Source of the DNA: [Mycobacterium] vasticus
GTDB lineage: Bacteria > Actinomycetota > Actinomycetes > Mycobacteriales > Mycobacteriaceae
Reading direction: 5' to 3'
NCBI RefSeq assembly: GCF_020181595.1
Contig: NZ_CP084028.1
Span: forward strand, 3,363,601-3,427,600
Length of the DNA stretch: 64,000 nt
Under the pieces are notes generated by a model that saw only the letters and a program-made list of their open reading frames with translations, had not been told where the DNA came from and did no database searches. The translations under genes and the position numbers were made by a program. This document shows positions 1 through 10,529 of this stretch, piece after piece (positions within the stretch are counted from its first letter, which is position 1; each line of letters begins with the position of its first letter).

Positions 1-1
1 G

Positions 2-1447
2 TTCACCATCATCGAGAAGAACTCCGGCCCCGGTGGAACCTGGTGGGAGAACACCTATCCGGGTGCCCGGGTGGACGTCGCCAACCACTTTTACTGCTTC
101 AGCTTCGAGCCCAACAACGGCTGGGGCCACTACTTCGCCGAGCAGCCGGAACTGCAGGCGTATTTCACCGACCTGGTCGCCAAACACGATCTGGACCAAC
201 ACATCCGGTGGAACACCGAGGTCACCGGCGCCACCTGGGATGACGACGACGGGGTCTGGACCCTGAGCATGCGCGGCGCCGATGGCACGGTGTCGGCGAT
301 CCGGGCACGCGCCGTGATCACCGCGGTCGGCCAGCTGAACCGCCCACATCTGCCCGACATCGAGGGTGCCGAGGACTTCACCGGGCCGTCGTTTCACTCC
401 GCGGCATGGGATCACAGCGTCGACGTGACCGGCAAGCGGGTGGCATTGATCGGGGCGGGCGCCAGCGGATTCCAGATCGCCCCGGCGATCGCGGAAAAAG
501 TGGAGCACCTCACGGTGTTTCAGCGCACCGCGCAGTGGATGTTCCCCAACCCGATGTATCACGACGCGGTCGGCGACGGAGTGCGCTGGGCTCTCGAGCA
601 CCTGCCGTTCTACGCCCGCTGGTACCGCTTCCTGCTGCTGTGGCCCGGAGCCGACAAGGGCCTGGAAGCCGCGCGGGTGGACCCGGACTATCCCGACCAG
701 GACCACGCCGTGAGCGAGATCAACGCGATGGCCCGAATGATGTTCACCGGGTGGATCACCGATCAGGTCGGCGACGACCAGGAGCTGCTGGCCAAGGTGC
801 TGCCGGACTATCCCGCGACCGGGAAGCGCACCCTGCAGGACAACGGCACCTGGCTCAAGACGCTCAAACGCGACAATGTCGAACTGAACCGCACTGCGAT
901 CTGCAGGATCACCCCGCACGGCGTGGAGACCGAGGACGGCGTCCACCACGATGTCGATGTGATCGTGTACGCCACCGGTTTTCGGCACACCGACGTGTTG
1001 GCGCCGATGCAGGTCACCGGCCGCGACGGAACCGACCTGCACGAGCTGTGGGGCAGCCGGCCGTACGCGTACCTGGGAATCACCGTGCCGCAGTTCCCGA
1101 ACTTCTTCCTGATCTACGGCCCCGGCGCGCACCTGGCGCACGGCGGCAGCCTGATCTTCAACTCCGAGTTGGAGATGCGCTACATCGACGCCTGCCTGGC
1201 CCGCCTCGCCGACGAGCGGCTGCACTCCATCGAGCCGACCGCCGAGGCGGCCGCCGAGTGGCATCAGGCCACCCAGGACGCGATCAGAAAGACGGTCTGG
1301 GCGCACCCGGCGATCAAGCACTCCTACTTCAAGAACGCCGACGGTGAGATCCACACCGTGAGCCCGTGGCGGCTCGACGAGTATTGGTCGGCAGTGCGCG
1401 AACCGGACTGGTCGCAGTTCGTCGTCAGGCAGGGAGGCCACCCATGA
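2..1447 (+). CDS. Flavin-containing monooxygenase, Baeyer-Villiger type (5' end missing)
   Basis: The reading frame is open from base 2, so the gene begins upstream of the window; the first FAD-binding GxGxxG is missing. The visible N-terminus ([19 protein letters not shown]) is the region that follows that motif in Baeyer-Villiger monooxygenases. The family fingerprint FxGxxxHxxxW is present exactly as [11 protein letters not shown], about 125 residues into the visible part, and is followed by a second Rossmann motif, GAGASG, for NADPH. The C-terminal ATGF-like segment (YATGFRHTD) also fits. Such enzymes use NADPH and O2 to insert oxygen beside a ketone or to oxygenate heteroatoms; the substrate is unknown. 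The stop overlaps the start of the SDR gene (ATGA), so the two are probably one transcript, perhaps acting in sequence on an alcohol/ketone. Confidence 0.9.
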   Translation, partial: FTIIEKNSGPGGTWWENTYPGARVDVANHFYCFSFEPNNGWGHYFAEQPELQAYFTDLVAKHDLDQHIRWNTEVTGATWDDDDGVWTLSMRGADGTVSAIRARAVITAVGQLNRPHLPDIEGAEDFTGPSFHSAAWDHSVDVTGKRVALIGAGASGFQIAPAIAEKVEHLTVFQRTAQWMFPNPMYHDAVGDGVRWALEHLPFYARWYRFLLLWPGADKGLEAARVDPDYPDQDHAVSEINAMARMMFTGWITDQVGDDQELLAKVLPDYPATGKRTLQDNGTWLKTLKRDNVELNRTAICRITPHGVETEDGVHHDVDVIVYATGFRHTDVLAPMQVTGRDGTDLHELWGSRPYAYLGITVPQFPNFFLIYGPGAHLAHGGSLIFNSELEMRYIDACLARLADERLHSIEPTAEAAAEWHQATQDAIRKTVWAHPAIKHSYFKNADGEIHTVSPWRLDEYWSAVREPDWSQFVVRQGGHP

Positions 1448-2181
1448 GCGGAGTCGTCGTCACCGGAGCGGCATCCGGGATCGGGCGGGCGTGCGCGCAG
1501 GCGCTGGTCGCCGATGGTCGCCGGGTTGCGTTGTGGGACATCGCACCCGGAGTCACCGACGTCGCCGAGAGTTTGGGGATGCCCGGCGCGGTGGTCGACG
1601 TGTGCGACGACGCCGGCATGTCCGCCGCGGTCGCAGCTGCGGCCGAGGCGCTCGACGGCATCGACGGTCTGGTGCATGCCGCGGGCCGGGTGCTGCCCGA
1701 ACCGGTCGGCGCCTACAGCGGCGAATCCTGGGACGCCGTCATGGATGTCAACCTGCGCGCGCAGGCGATGCTCGTGCAGGTGATGCTGCCGCACCTGGAG
1801 ACCGTCGCGCGGGCCGGCGGCGACCCGGCGGTGGTCGGCATCTCCAGCATCGAAGCGCTGACCGCCAACCCGTTCATCCCGGCCTATTGCGCTTCCAAGG
1901 CAGGCCTTTTGGGGATGACCCGGTCGATGGCCGCACAACTGGGCCCGGCTGGAATCCGGGTCAACGCCGTCTGTCCGGGGTTCATTGCGACCCCGATGCT
2001 GCAGATCGCGCTCGACGTCGAAGAGGTCGCGGCCGGATTCGTGGCCGCCGCACCGCTGGGGCGCATCGGCCAGCCGGACGAGGTGGCTGCGGCGGTGGCG
2101 TTCTTGATGTCGCCGCGAGCGTCGTTCATCACCGGCACCCAGATCGTCGTCGACGGTGGGGTCACCGCCCGGCATCCCTAG
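1444..2181 (+). CDS. Short-chain dehydrogenase/reductase (SDR)
   Basis: A classical SDR of about 245 residues. The N-terminal cofactor motif TGAASGIG, an AAG motif (VHAAGRV), the catalytic Ser (ISSIE) and the YxxxK pair (YCASK) are in the usual order, as is the post-active-site segment [13 protein letters not shown]. The start at 1444 was chosen because an AGGGAGG ribosome site lies just upstream and because the TGAASGIG motif then sits near the N-terminus; an in-frame start at 1366 would add 26 residues from within the preceding gene. It overlaps the monooxygenase stop by four bases (ATGA), indicating translational coupling. It probably oxidises or reduces a hydroxyl/keto group of the monooxygenase substrate or product; this is inference from context. 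Confidence 0.92.
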   Translation: MSGVVVTGAASGIGRACAQALVADGRRVALWDIAPGVTDVAESLGMPGAVVDVCDDAGMSAAVAAAAEALDGIDGLVHAAGRVLPEPVGAYSGESWDAVMDVNLRAQAMLVQVMLPHLETVARAGGDPAVVGISSIEALTANPFIPAYCASKAGLLGMTRSMAAQLGPAGIRVNAVCPGFIATPMLQIALDVEEVAAGFVAAAPLGRIGQPDEVAAAVAFLMSPRASFITGTQIVVDGGVTARHP

Positions 2182-2202
2182 ACGGGCCGCGCCGTTCTGC
2201 GG

Positions 2203-3126
2203 CTAGGCGTAGGCAGGGGTGTTCGCGCGCGCCGCGGCCTTCTCCTCATCGCGCTTGGCCACTTCGTCGAGCGCAGCGACGAATCGTGCGACATCGTCAC
2301 GAGCCTGCTCACCCTCGGGGCCCAAGTCCGAGCGATCAAAGACGCGCCAGAACCGCAACAGCGGCTGGACCACGTGGTCATGGTGAATACGCCGGTCGTA
2401 GATGCCGGCTTTGGCGATGACGACGGCGTTCTCCCGGAACTCGGGCATGGTGGCACCAGGCATGGTGAAGCCGATGACCTCGTCTCGGATCGCGGCCATC
2501 GCAGCGTCCGGTGCAATCTCCAAAGCTGCCGCCGTGAGGTTGCGGTAGAACACCATGTGCAGGTTCTCGTCGGCGGCGATTCGCGCCAACAGTCGATCGG
2601 CAACGGGACAGTTGGAGACCCGGCCGGCATTGCGGTGCGATATCCGGGTCGCGAGCTCCTGCAATGAGGTGTAGGCCAGAACTTCCAAGGCCGTCTTGTT
2701 GCCCGAGTCGTAACCGGCGATGACGTGCTGCATCCGCATGTCTTCCAGCTTCACGGGGTCCACACCGCGAGTGACGACCAGGTAGTCACGCAAAGCTATG
2801 CCGTGGCGTCCTTCTTCGGCCGTCCACTGCCCGACCCAACTGCCCCAGGCGCCGTCGCGGCCGAACTGTGTCGCGATCTCGCGGTGATAGGACGGCAGGT
2901 TGTCTTCGCTGAGCAGGTTGACGACCAGCGCTGCTTTGGCAACGGGATTCAAGGGCGAGTCCTCGGGAACCCAATCCTCACCACCGAGGAACGCGAAATC
3001 ACGCCCTACGCTCCACGGGATGTAGTCATGCGGTTGCCACGGCTGTGCCATCGCGAGATGGCGGTTCACGTTTGCCTCGACCGCCGGCTCCAGCTCGCGC
3101 AGCAGCGCGACTTGCAAATCCTCCAC
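2203..3126 (-). CDS. DesA1-like acyl-[ACP] desaturase
   Basis: A 307-residue protein of the ferritin-like stearoyl-ACP desaturase family. The di-iron ligand motifs are visible: EDNLPSYH near residues 74-81, EEGRH near 104-108, QELATRISH near 156-164 and DENLH near 186-190. The sequence strongly resembles mycobacterial DesA1 (shared HDYIPWS, NLPSYHREIA, RHGIALRDYLVVTR), an enzyme needed for mycolic-acid-chain desaturation, but it is shorter than the usual ~338 residues, mainly at the C-terminus, so it may be a paralogue. The start is GTG: an in-frame stop lies two codons upstream and GAGGTAG precedes it. It ends 21 bases from the convergent SDR gene. The upstream neighbour on the same strand is a fatty-acyl-AMP ligase, suggesting joint lipid work. 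Confidence 0.88.
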   Translation of the reverse strand: MEDLQVALLRELEPAVEANVNRHLAMAQPWQPHDYIPWSVGRDFAFLGGEDWVPEDSPLNPVAKAALVVNLLSEDNLPSYHREIATQFGRDGAWGSWVGQWTAEEGRHGIALRDYLVVTRGVDPVKLEDMRMQHVIAGYDSGNKTALEVLAYTSLQELATRISHRNAGRVSNCPVADRLLARIAADENLHMVFYRNLTAAALEIAPDAAMAAIRDEVIGFTMPGATMPEFRENAVVIAKAGIYDRRIHHDHVVQPLLRFWRVFDRSDLGPEGEQARDDVARFVAALDEVAKRDEEKAAARANTPAYA

Positions 3127-3223
3127 GGGCTACCTCATCCGTAGAACTGATATGGCCATTCGACTAAAAACACCTGCGTGACAACGACATTACCTTTAAT
3201 TTCATGATTTTTTCAGGACTTCT

Positions 3224-4966
3224 TCACCCGCTTTGCGATGGCGCGTGCCAGTCCGCCACCACCGTGAGTCCACCATCGAGGAACTGCTGCCGACACTGGC
3301 CGCGCTGGATCTTGCCGCTGGAGGTGGTGGGGATCGACAAGGGCGCCACCAGCATCACGTGGTGCGTCTCGAGGAGATGCTTCTGAGCGATCGCGTCCCG
3401 GATCCCCTCCATGACGGCACCGAGTTCGGCATCCCCGATGCCGCGGCGATCCACCTCCTGTACGACCACCAGTTGGGCGCGGGCGTCAGGTCCCGGCGAC
3501 GTTGTGAAGACCGCGCCCCGATTCGCCACCAGCGCCGGATTGCAGTCCTGCACGGTGAACTCGATGTCGTGAGGGTAGTAGTTGCGGCCGTCGACAACGA
3601 CCAAGTCTTTGCATCGCCCGATGATGAACAATTCGTCGGCGCACAAAAAACCCATGTCCCCGGTACGCAGGAACGGACCCTCCCCCGTCTCGGCAAGGTA
3701 GCCGCCGAAGGTCTGGGCGGTCTCTTCCGGCCTTCTCCAATACCCTTGTCCGACACTGGGACCGGAGACCCAGATCTCACCGACCTCGTCGGGACCGCAG
3801 GCGCGGCTGGTCGCCGGGTCGACGATGACGACATCCTGCCGGGGCCGGCCGCACGCCACCACCGCCGCGGCGGTCGGACTGTCTGGGGCGACGTCGACCA
3901 CGCGGTCCTGCGCCAGCGCGCTGCGGTCGACGTATCGAACCCCGGCGACCGCCGCATCCGACCCGCCGGACACCAACACGGTTGCCTCCGCGAGCCCGTA
4001 CACCGGCATAAACATCTCCAGTTTGAAGCCGGCCGGGGCGAAGGCATCGGCGAACGCCGCCAGTGTCGCGGCACGCACCGGCTCCGCGCCGACGTGGACG
4101 GTGGTCAGGCTGGACAGGTCCAGCGCCGCGCGTTCCGCCGCGGTGCTGCGTTCGACACATCGGCCGTAGGCGAAGTTCGGCGCGGTGGCGATCGTGGCAC
4201 GCTCCCGGGAGATGGCTTCCAACCATCGCATCGGACGTTTGATGAACGCCGCCGGGGACATCAGCGCGGTGGTGGCCCCCAGATACAGCGTCACCAGGAC
4301 GACGCCGATGAGACCCATATCGTGATGGGGAGGCAGCCACGACACGCAGATCATTCGGTCGTCTGCGTCCCACGACTGACGGTTGGCCTCAAGATTGTGG
4401 AGCAGGTTGCGATGGGTCAGCACCACGCCTTTCGGTTCGGTGGTGGAACCCGACGTGTACTGGATCATGGCGACGGAGTCGGCTTCGATGTCCGGCGGCA
4501 CCCAGTTTGCGGGGTCTGCGGCCGCGGCGTCAGCGATCACACACCAGCGCGGTGCTTGCCCGTCTGTCAGATCATCGACGGCAGCCTGGGTATTGGCTTG
4601 AGTATCGGCGGTGGACAGCACGAAGCGGGCCTGGGCATCGGGGACGACCGAGCTGAGGCGCGGGGCCAACTTCTGGTGCGCCGGCACCGCCACGGCGCCG
4701 GCCAGGACACAGCCGAAGAACGCAGCCACGGCATCGAGTCCCGGACGGACCAACACCAGCACCCGCTCGCCCGCCGCACCTTGTTGTTGCAGGTATGACG
4801 CGATCGCTCGCGCCTTGAGCGTGAGCTCACCATAGGTCAGCTGGGTGCGGTCCTCATCGTCGCCGTTGTAGGAGAAGCTGAACGCAACCTTGTCCCGATA
4901 CTGCTCAGCGCGTCGCTGCAGCAGATCCACGAGCGTGGTCTCGCTGGGCAAGTCGTAGTCCGACAA
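3224..4966 (-). CDS. Fatty-acyl-AMP ligase (FadD-type FAAL), copy 1
   Basis: A 580-residue adenylate-forming enzyme. Motifs in order: the P-loop-like YTSGSTTEPKG near residue 170, the VYGLAEAT segment, the hinge region LRTGDMGFL, and the C-terminal SSGKIQRGQ containing the likely catalytic Lys. The wording RTGDMGFL and the N-terminal FSYNGDDE resemble FAALs, which activate fatty acids as acyl-adenylates and pass them to polyketide synthases or ACPs rather than to CoA. It is a close paralogue of the ligase at 26024-27847 on the other strand; the two share FSFSYNGDDE, GERVLVLVRPGLD, QKLAPRL and PTTSSGKIQRGQ. No polyketide synthase lies within the window, so the acceptor is unknown. A desaturase follows 97 bases downstream on the same strand. 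Confidence 0.87.
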   Translation of the reverse strand: MSDYDLPSETTLVDLLQRRAEQYRDKVAFSFSYNGDDEDRTQLTYGELTLKARAIASYLQQQGAAGERVLVLVRPGLDAVAAFFGCVLAGAVAVPAHQKLAPRLSSVVPDAQARFVLSTADTQANTQAAVDDLTDGQAPRWCVIADAAAADPANWVPPDIEADSVAMIQYTSGSTTEPKGVVLTHRNLLHNLEANRQSWDADDRMICVSWLPPHHDMGLIGVVLVTLYLGATTALMSPAAFIKRPMRWLEAISRERATIATAPNFAYGRCVERSTAAERAALDLSSLTTVHVGAEPVRAATLAAFADAFAPAGFKLEMFMPVYGLAEATVLVSGGSDAAVAGVRYVDRSALAQDRVVDVAPDSPTAAAVVACGRPRQDVVIVDPATSRACGPDEVGEIWVSGPSVGQGYWRRPEETAQTFGGYLAETGEGPFLRTGDMGFLCADELFIIGRCKDLVVVDGRNYYPHDIEFTVQDCNPALVANRGAVFTTSPGPDARAQLVVVQEVDRRGIGDAELGAVMEGIRDAIAQKHLLETHHVMLVAPLSIPTTSSGKIQRGQCRQQFLDGGLTVVADWHAPSQSG

Positions 4967-5051
4967 CTCGTCTCCCTGTCGTGCGGTTCATCTTGGTTGG
5001 TTGCACCCTAACGAAACCTCGACAGGGAACCGACGGGGCTGAGAGCGTGCT

Positions 5052-6203
5052 CTAGAAGAGGTCGCTCCATTGGAAGGCGGCAATGGCGTCGCTCACCTGG
5101 GTCCACAGGTCACCGCCGGCGAAGTCGGTCGCCTCGCCGGCACCCGCGCCACCGAAGTAGTCGTCGGGGACGGTGGGGAAGTCGACTCCGGCCCACGGCG
5201 GAATGGGTGGGCTGGTGGGCGCATCCTTGCCGTCGCCCGCCACATTCCAGTTCGCACCGAGCAGTTGGGAGGCCAGCTCGGAGAAGCTCAGCCATGCCCC
5301 CATGGGACCGACCGCATGGCCCTCGAAGCCGAGGCTACCCAGAACGGGAACACCGAGGAGGTTGATGCCGAGGCTGTTGATCATCGAGCCACCGACGACG
5401 GGGACCGTCAGGGCCGGATCCCCGTTGCTGTCGTAGATCTCCCACGGTTTGTGGGCCACTTCGCCGCCGGTGAGCAGCCCGCCGAAGGCGAATTCCAGGT
5501 TGTCGATCTGCATGGGTGCCGGCAGCAGACCCGCATTGTTGATCATCGGCAGCAGGAAGTTGAGGTTGAGGGTGGCACCGTTGAAGTAGGCGCCGGTCAT
5601 GTTGGCGATGATCTCGCTGAAGCTGTCGCCGTCGCTGATGCTGTTCGACAGCGCGATCCACGGGGAGATGGACGGGCCCAGCGCACCCATGATGACGCCG
5701 CTCAGCGGTGACGACATGAAGTCGAGGACCGTGTTCACCAGGTTGGAATCGATGTCCGGCGGCAGGAAACCGGGTATCTGGCTCAGCAACAGGTTGTGGT
5801 CGGCCGCGATGGTGAAGGCCGTCGTTGCGGCCTTCGTCGCGTCGTCGGCGTTGATCAGATCCCAGGACGTGAACACCGCCTTGATGTTGTCCTGCATCTG
5901 CTCGGAGGCGGCGGTGAGGCTCGCCGGATCATTGATCAGCATCTGCATGAAGCCGACCATGTTGACCAGGCTCTGCTGGAATCCGACACCGGGCGCCAAG
6001 CCGTAATTGTTGACCAGCTGGGTGAGGTTGGCGGACCCGGCGTTGAATGCGTCCTCCCAGGCACCGGTGAGCTGAATCGCCGGGGCCTGGACACCGGAAG
6101 CGCTGGGCAACGCCGGCGTCACCGGAGGCACCGCGATAAGGCTGGCGCCTGCGATCGCGATACCGGCGGTGACGTAGGGCTTAGGGGCTAACTGCACGGC
6201 CAT
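5052..6203 (-). CDS. gjpA: GjpA-family exported protein (porin-annotated), module 1
   Basis: A 383-residue exported protein: a basic/hydrophobic N-terminus (KPYVTAGIAIAGASLIAV) ending in PVTP is a likely signal peptide. It is one of four paralogues in the window that share FQQ, GFLPP, SPLSGxIMGxLGPxIxPW, NSIxDGDSF, NGATLNL and VGGSxxNS. I recall this family as 'outer membrane porin GjpA' after the Gordonia jacobaea channel; pore function here is untested. The ATG is directly abutted by AAAGGAG, while the GTG two codons later (6197) has proper spacing and aligns with the starts of the paralogues, so GTG is the better start. It follows its PGRS partner by 44 bases; in the other modules the order is reversed. 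C-terminus ends in W-S-D-L-F. Confidence 0.72.
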   Translation of the reverse strand: MAVQLAPKPYVTAGIAIAGASLIAVPPVTPALPSASGVQAPAIQLTGAWEDAFNAGSANLTQLVNNYGLAPGVGFQQSLVNMVGFMQMLINDPASLTAASEQMQDNIKAVFTSWDLINADDATKAATTAFTIAADHNLLLSQIPGFLPPDIDSNLVNTVLDFMSSPLSGVIMGALGPSISPWIALSNSISDGDSFSEIIANMTGAYFNGATLNLNFLLPMINNAGLLPAPMQIDNLEFAFGGLLTGGEVAHKPWEIYDSNGDPALTVPVVGGSMINSLGINLLGVPVLGSLGFEGHAVGPMGAWLSFSELASQLLGANWNVAGDGKDAPTSPPIPPWAGVDFPTVPDDYFGGAGAGEATDFAGGDLWTQVSDAIAAFQWSDLF

Positions 6204-6247
6204 CTCCTTTTAAAGGTTGGTGATCTTCTGGTCTTCAGAGCGCAGGG

Positions 6248-9200
6248 TTATCCGGGCTGGCCGTCGCTGCCGGCAGTACCGCCAGTGCCGTCGTTACCGC
6301 CGGTGCCGGTGCCGGTAGCGGCACCACCGTTACCAGCTGCCCCGCCGGACGCGCCGGTGCCGGCCCCGCCGGCGGCACCTGTGCCGCCGGCTGTGCCGTC
6401 GGTGCCTGCCGTACCGCCGGCACCGCCCGCGGCGCCGTTGCCGCCCTTGCCGCCGTTGCCGCCGTCACCGCCGTCATAGCCGTTGCCGTTGGCGCCCGGG
6501 GCGGTACCGCCGTCACCGCCGGCGCCGCCCTTACCGGCGTTGCCACCGGCCCCGCCGGCGCCACCGACGCCACCGGTCCCGGTGTTCGCGGCGCCGCCGG
6601 CACCGCCCTTGCCGGCGTTGCCGCCGGCCCCGCCGTTGCCGCCGTTCTCACCGGCCGCCTGCAGATGGTCGGCACCGGCAGTGCCGGTCCCGCCTACACC
6701 ACCGGCACCGCCGGCTCCGCCGACGCCACCGTTACCGCCGGCCCCGGTGGTCCCGTCGGTGCCGCCACCGGTGGCCTTGCCGCCGGCACCACCGTCACCG
6801 CTGTGGCCGCCGACCCCACCGATGCCGCCATTACCGCCGGCCAAGCCATTACCGGACGCGTCGACACCGCCATTTCCGCCGACGCCACCGGCACCGCCGA
6901 CGCCACCGGTTCCGCCGGCGCCACCGTCACCGGCGGTACCGCCGTCAGAGGCACCGCCGACACCGCCCTTGCCGGCGCTACCCCCGGCCCCGCCGGTGCC
7001 GCCGTTGGCACCCGCGGCGGTCGCAGAGCTGGCACCCGCCGTCCCGGCACCACCTGCGCCACCGGCGCCACCGGCGCCACCCTTACCGCCGTCACCGTTG
7101 GTGGCGGTGGTGCCGCTACCGGCGCCGCCGTTGCCGGCCGTACCGGCCGTACCGCCGGCACCGCCAGCCCCGCCGTTGCCGGCATTGCCGCCGGCCAGAC
7201 CATTACCGGACGCGTCGACACCGCCCTTGCCGCCGGTACCGCCGACACCACCGACACCACCCTTGCCGCCGGTGCCGGCGTTACCGCCAGTCCCGGTGTC
7301 GGAAGTACCGCCATTGCCGCCGTTACCACCCGCGCCACCGGCGCCGCCGTCCAGGCCGTTGCCGCCGGCTCCTGCTGCGGGCGCGACGCCGTTGGCGCCG
7401 ACGACGCCGTCAGCGCCGGTGCCACCCTTGCCGCCGTTACCGGCGTCGGCGCCATTGGTGCCGTTACCGCCGTTACCGCCGTTACCGCCGGCCCCGCCGG
7501 TGCCGGCCGCGCCGGTGGTGCCGTCGCCACCGTTGCCGGCATGGGCGTCGGTCAAGGAACCGGCCGTAGCGCCGGAGCTGTTGCCGCCGTTACCGCCGTT
7601 ACCACCACCGGCACCGCCGGCACCACCGGCACCACCGATGTAGGTGCCGTCGCCACCGTCGCCGGCATTACCGCCGGGACCGCCGACTCCGCCGAGGAAG
7701 CCCTTGGCGCCGCCGGCACCACCGGCACCACCGGCACCACCCCAGCTGATCACGCCGTTACCGGTGGCCCCGTCGGCGCCGGCCCCGCCGGAACCGCCGA
7801 CACCACCGGCACCACCGGCGATACCGGCATTTCCACCCTTGCCACCGGCTCCGCCGTCGCCGGCGTGGCTGAGCACGGTGCCGGTCGGAGCGCTGGTGAC
7901 AGAGCCGTCGTTGACCCAGCCGGTCGCGGCACCGCCGTTACCGCCGTTACCGCCGCCGCTGCCGTCGCCCTGGAGGCCGGCCGCGTTGGCGCCTGCGCCG
8001 CCGGTACCACCGGCACCACCCTGGAATGTTCCGGTCCCGCCGTTACCGCCGTTACCGCCGGCACCGCCGACGCCGCCGTCACCGCCGAAGGTCCGAACGG
8101 TGTTGCCGGTGGCGGTCGCCGAGCCGCCGTTGCCGCCGTTGGCGCCGGCGCCGCCGGTGCCGCCGGTCCCGCCCTTCGCGCCGTCAAAGGCTCCGGTGGC
8201 GTTACCGCCGTTGCCGCCGTTGGCACCCGCGCCACCGGTACCACCGTTTCCGCCGACGTGGGTGCCGTCACCACCGTTGGCACCTACCGCACTGACGCCG
8301 TTGACGCCGTCGACGGCAGCACCACCGTTACCGCCGGTGCCACCGGTACCACCGGTCAGACCCTTGCCGCCGACACCGGCGGCACCACCGTCACCACCGG
8401 TGCCGCCGCTGTTGGTGGTGGTCGGGTCGCCCGAGGTGCCGCCGTTACCACCCGTGCCGCCGGTGCCGCCGTTGCCGAGGTAGGCCCCGCTGTTGTCGGT
8501 GGCCGCGTCACCGCCGGCCCCACCGGCCCCGCCGGCCGCGGCCACCCCGCTCTGGCCGCCCTTCCAGAAGTTGCCGCCGGCCGCACCGCCGTTACCACCG
8601 TGGCCGCCCGCCCCGCCGCCCGGGTTGTCGGTGGTGCCGGCAGCGCCGTTACCTCCGGCACCGGCCTGGCCGCCGTTGCCACCGTTGCCATAGCTGAAGC
8701 CGGCCCGCGTGCCGCCGGCCCCGCCGTTGCCGCCGTGCCCACCGTTGCCGGTGCCGCCATTGTCGAAACTGCCGACCAGGCCGGCCGCGCCGGCACCGCC
8801 GGTCCCGCCGTTGCCGAAGAACCAGGCGACTGCCTTACCGCCGGCCCCACCATTCCCACCGTCCGGGTCGGCCGCCGTGGCGGCGCCACCGGCACCACCG
8901 GCCCCACCGTTGCCCATGTACGCACCACCGATACCGCCGGCACCACCGTCCGCTCCGGCGCCGCCGTCGCCGCCGGCACCACCATTGCCGAACCCGACCG
9001 CGTTTCCGCCGTCACCGCCGGCCATGCCCGCGATATTGCTGTCCCAGCCAGCCCCACCGTCACCGAACCACAATCCGCCGACGCCGCCATCGGGGGAATC
9101 AGCCGTTCCGGCGGCGCCGTCACCGATCAGGTACTGCCCGGCCATGGTGTTGATGGCGCCGTTGACCATCTCACCCAGGTCGCTGTTGATCCATGCCTCC

Positions 9201-9502
9201 ATGCCGGTGTGCAGTGGGGTGTAGAACCATTGGTCGATAAACGACGTCATGTCGAAGATGCCCGCATCAGCCGGGCCCATGTCGAAGCCTGGCGTGGCAT
9301 CCGCGGGATTCAGCAGATCAGTGAGCCAACCGAAGTCGAAGACGTCGTCAAAGTCGGCCTGTGCCTGCGGCGCGGTTGCCAGCGGGGCCATCCCGAACGC
9401 CAAGAACGCAGCCATGGTGCTACCGGCACCGATCACCCGGTTGTGGCGCCGCCCGCTCCTACCCTGAAGGTCGCGCTGGCTGTTGGTGTGACGACGGCTC
9501 AT
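6248..9502 (-). CDS. PGRS repeat protein with signal peptide and no PE domain, module 1
   Basis: About 1084 residues. Residues 1-49 form a signal peptide (twin basic RRH, hydrophobic [11 protein letters not shown], cleavage near AQA|D). Residues 50-125 are a conserved domain: DWLT-like segment, [26 protein letters not shown]. Then QYLIGDG and [12 protein letters not shown] lead into ~900 residues of GGxGG repeats. The LIGDG junction resembles the GRPLI/LIGNGA linker between PE and PGRS parts in PE_PGRS proteins, but the PE domain itself is absent. ATG at 9502 was chosen over an in-frame ATG 29 codons upstream because a GAGGGG ribosome site precedes it and paralogues start at the same residue. 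Probably secreted and surface-associated; function unknown. The antisense strand is open in long Pro-rich frames that are composition artefacts. Confidence 0.85.
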   Translation of the reverse strand: MSRRHTNSQRDLQGRSGRRHNRVIGAGSTMAAFLAFGMAPLATAPQAQADFDDVFDFGWLTDLLNPADATPGFDMGPADAGIFDMTSFIDQWFYTPLHTGMEAWINSDLGEMVNGAINTMAGQYLIGDGAAGTADSPDGGVGGLWFGDGGAGWDSNIAGMAGGDGGNAVGFGNGGAGGDGGAGADGGAGGIGGAYMGNGGAGGAGGAATAADPDGGNGGAGGKAVAWFFGNGGTGGAGAAGLVGSFDNGGTGNGGHGGNGGAGGTRAGFSYGNGGNGGQAGAGGNGAAGTTDNPGGGAGGHGGNGGAAGGNFWKGGQSGVAAAGGAGGAGGDAATDNSGAYLGNGGTGGTGGNGGTSGDPTTTNSGGTGGDGGAAGVGGKGLTGGTGGTGGNGGAAVDGVNGVSAVGANGGDGTHVGGNGGTGGAGANGGNGGNATGAFDGAKGGTGGTGGAGANGGNGGSATATGNTVRTFGGDGGVGGAGGNGGNGGTGTFQGGAGGTGGAGANAAGLQGDGSGGGNGGNGGAATGWVNDGSVTSAPTGTVLSHAGDGGAGGKGGNAGIAGGAGGVGGSGGAGADGATGNGVISWGGAGGAGGAGGAKGFLGGVGGPGGNAGDGGDGTYIGGAGGAGGAGGGNGGNGGNSSGATAGSLTDAHAGNGGDGTTGAAGTGGAGGNGGNGGNGTNGADAGNGGKGGTGADGVVGANGVAPAAGAGGNGLDGGAGGAGGNGGNGGTSDTGTGGNAGTGGKGGVGGVGGTGGKGGVDASGNGLAGGNAGNGGAGGAGGTAGTAGNGGAGSGTTATNGDGGKGGAGGAGGAGGAGTAGASSATAAGANGGTGGAGGSAGKGGVGGASDGGTAGDGGAGGTGGVGGAGGVGGNGGVDASGNGLAGGNGGIGGVGGHSGDGGAGGKATGGGTDGTTGAGGNGGVGGAGGAGGVGGTGTAGADHLQAAGENGGNGGAGGNAGKGGAGGAANTGTGGVGGAGGAGGNAGKGGAGGDGGTAPGANGNGYDGGDGGNGGKGGNGAAGGAGGTAGTDGTAGGTGAAGGAGTGASGGAAGNGGAATGTGTGGNDGTGGTAGSDGQPG

Positions 9503-9933
9503 GTGCGAACCCCTCATTCTGTGAACAGACCTATCCGGCAGTTGAGATTTCTCAGCGAACACCAATCTAACCTGAGAGTTACATTCCAAGCAACGCTATG
9601 CGCGAATTTGCTTGAAAATTTCCACGAACGTCAGTACCGTGCATTCTCAAGACCCCCCACCGGACTTGCCCCCCAGCAAGGCCGGCACCTTTATCGCAGT
9701 TCACAGAGTAGATACAGGTACGTCAACGCCACATTGACGGTCGGCATCGCTTGGGATCCTTAGTGAACTGACTCTTTGCCATGCCTCCGTGTCGGACGTA
9801 TGCCCATCAGATAATTTCTCAGTCTCGCAAGTTCACCAGGATGCGGGCTCTTAGTTTCAAGGTCACCGACGGTCACCGGCTTGACCTGGTGGGATCGACG
9901 GAGGCCCATCCCAGCGGCATCGGTGGGCCGGCT
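9503..9933 (-). promoter_or_regulatory. Leader and promoter region of module 1
   Basis: 431 bases without a gene. Next to the PGRS start the transcribed strand reads GAGGGGTTCGCAC, a ribosome site and spacer shared with modules 2-4. Beyond it, about 35 bases (CTGTGAACAG through TTGAGATTTCTCAG) resemble the leader of module 3. The region is visibly richer in A/T than the genes. It also holds an inverted repeat CGTCAA/TTGACG at 9721-9739 with a 7-base spacer. A weak -35/-10 pair (TTGCTT, 17 bases, TTAGAT on the minus strand at 9593-9565) is possible but unproven. Confidence 0.45.
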
Positions 9934-10488
9934 TCAGAACACCCAGCTCTGCGGGGCCGCGATGACGAAACCGTGGGTGGTCACCGGACCGGTGGCGTTC
10001 TGCGGTTCCTTGAGCTCGCAGACCAGCTCGGCGAACGGCGGGACCCCGCAGACCATCGACTCACTGGGTGAGAAATCCCAGAACACCACCTTGTGGCCCA
10101 CCGGAATCGTCACGGCAGGCTCTCCGGCGACCAGCGCGTCCGGCGGTGCGGGCACAAAGCGCGCCGGTGCGCTTGCCTTCCCGTAGATACCGGGTAGCTG
10201 CACGGCGCCGTCGCCGGGCGCCACGCCCGGAATGTCGCCGGCACAGGTGATGTCGTGGGTGATCCTGCCGCGCCACATCGTGCAGACCACGCCCGACTCG
10301 GTACCGAACACCACGCTCGGGGTCTGGCGTAGATCACTCACCGAAGCAGGCAACGGCCCACTGTCGTCGATCAGAGAGTCGATGTCGGGAATCGTCGGTG
10401 CGGCAGCGGCATTCGGCACCACCGTCATCATCAGGGTTGCCGACGCCACCGTCGCTGCCAGTACCCAACGCCCCACCGAAGCCCTCAT
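9934..10488 (-). CDS. Exported protein, paralogue of the gene at 11455-12009
   Basis: About 184 residues with a signal peptide (GRWVLAATVASATLMMTVV, then an AAAA|P-like site). It is a paralogue of the protein at 11455-12009: both have IDDSGPLP, a CAG segment in the middle, VFWDFSP followed by a Cys, and end in GFVI-APQS-VF. Conserved Cys residues suggest disulphides outside the membrane. Start at 10488 is preceded by GAGGG; an upstream in-frame ATG at 10509 has no ribosome site. It is last in a run glmS - exported protein - DUF4436 protein - this gene. I do not recognise a function. Confidence 0.75.
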   Translation of the reverse strand: MRASVGRWVLAATVASATLMMTVVPNAAAAPTIPDIDSLIDDSGPLPASVSDLRQTPSVVFGTESGVVCTMWRGRITHDITCAGDIPGVAPGDGAVQLPGIYGKASAPARFVPAPPDALVAGEPAVTIPVGHKVVFWDFSPSESMVCGVPPFAELVCELKEPQNATGPVTTHGFVIAAPQSWVF

Positions 10489-10529
10489 TCGCCGTCGAAC
10501 CCTCAACATACGAACGGCACGCTCGCCGG

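Noticed and set aside
6248..9502. PE domain at the N-terminus of the PGRS proteins
   Set aside because: No PE-like ~100-residue helical domain or upstream frame carrying one; the N-terminus is a signal peptide and a different domain.
6665..9763. Long plus-strand frame opposite PGRS gene 1
   Set aside because: The Thr/Ala/Gly-rich translation is the antisense image of GGC/GCC repeats; no start signal, no conserved domain. The same holds for 15224-18226, 19789-23286 and 34487-37084.
9781..10071. Small plus-strand frame in the module 1 promoter region
   Set aside because: It overlaps the exported-protein gene on the other strand and has no ribosome site or recognisable product.
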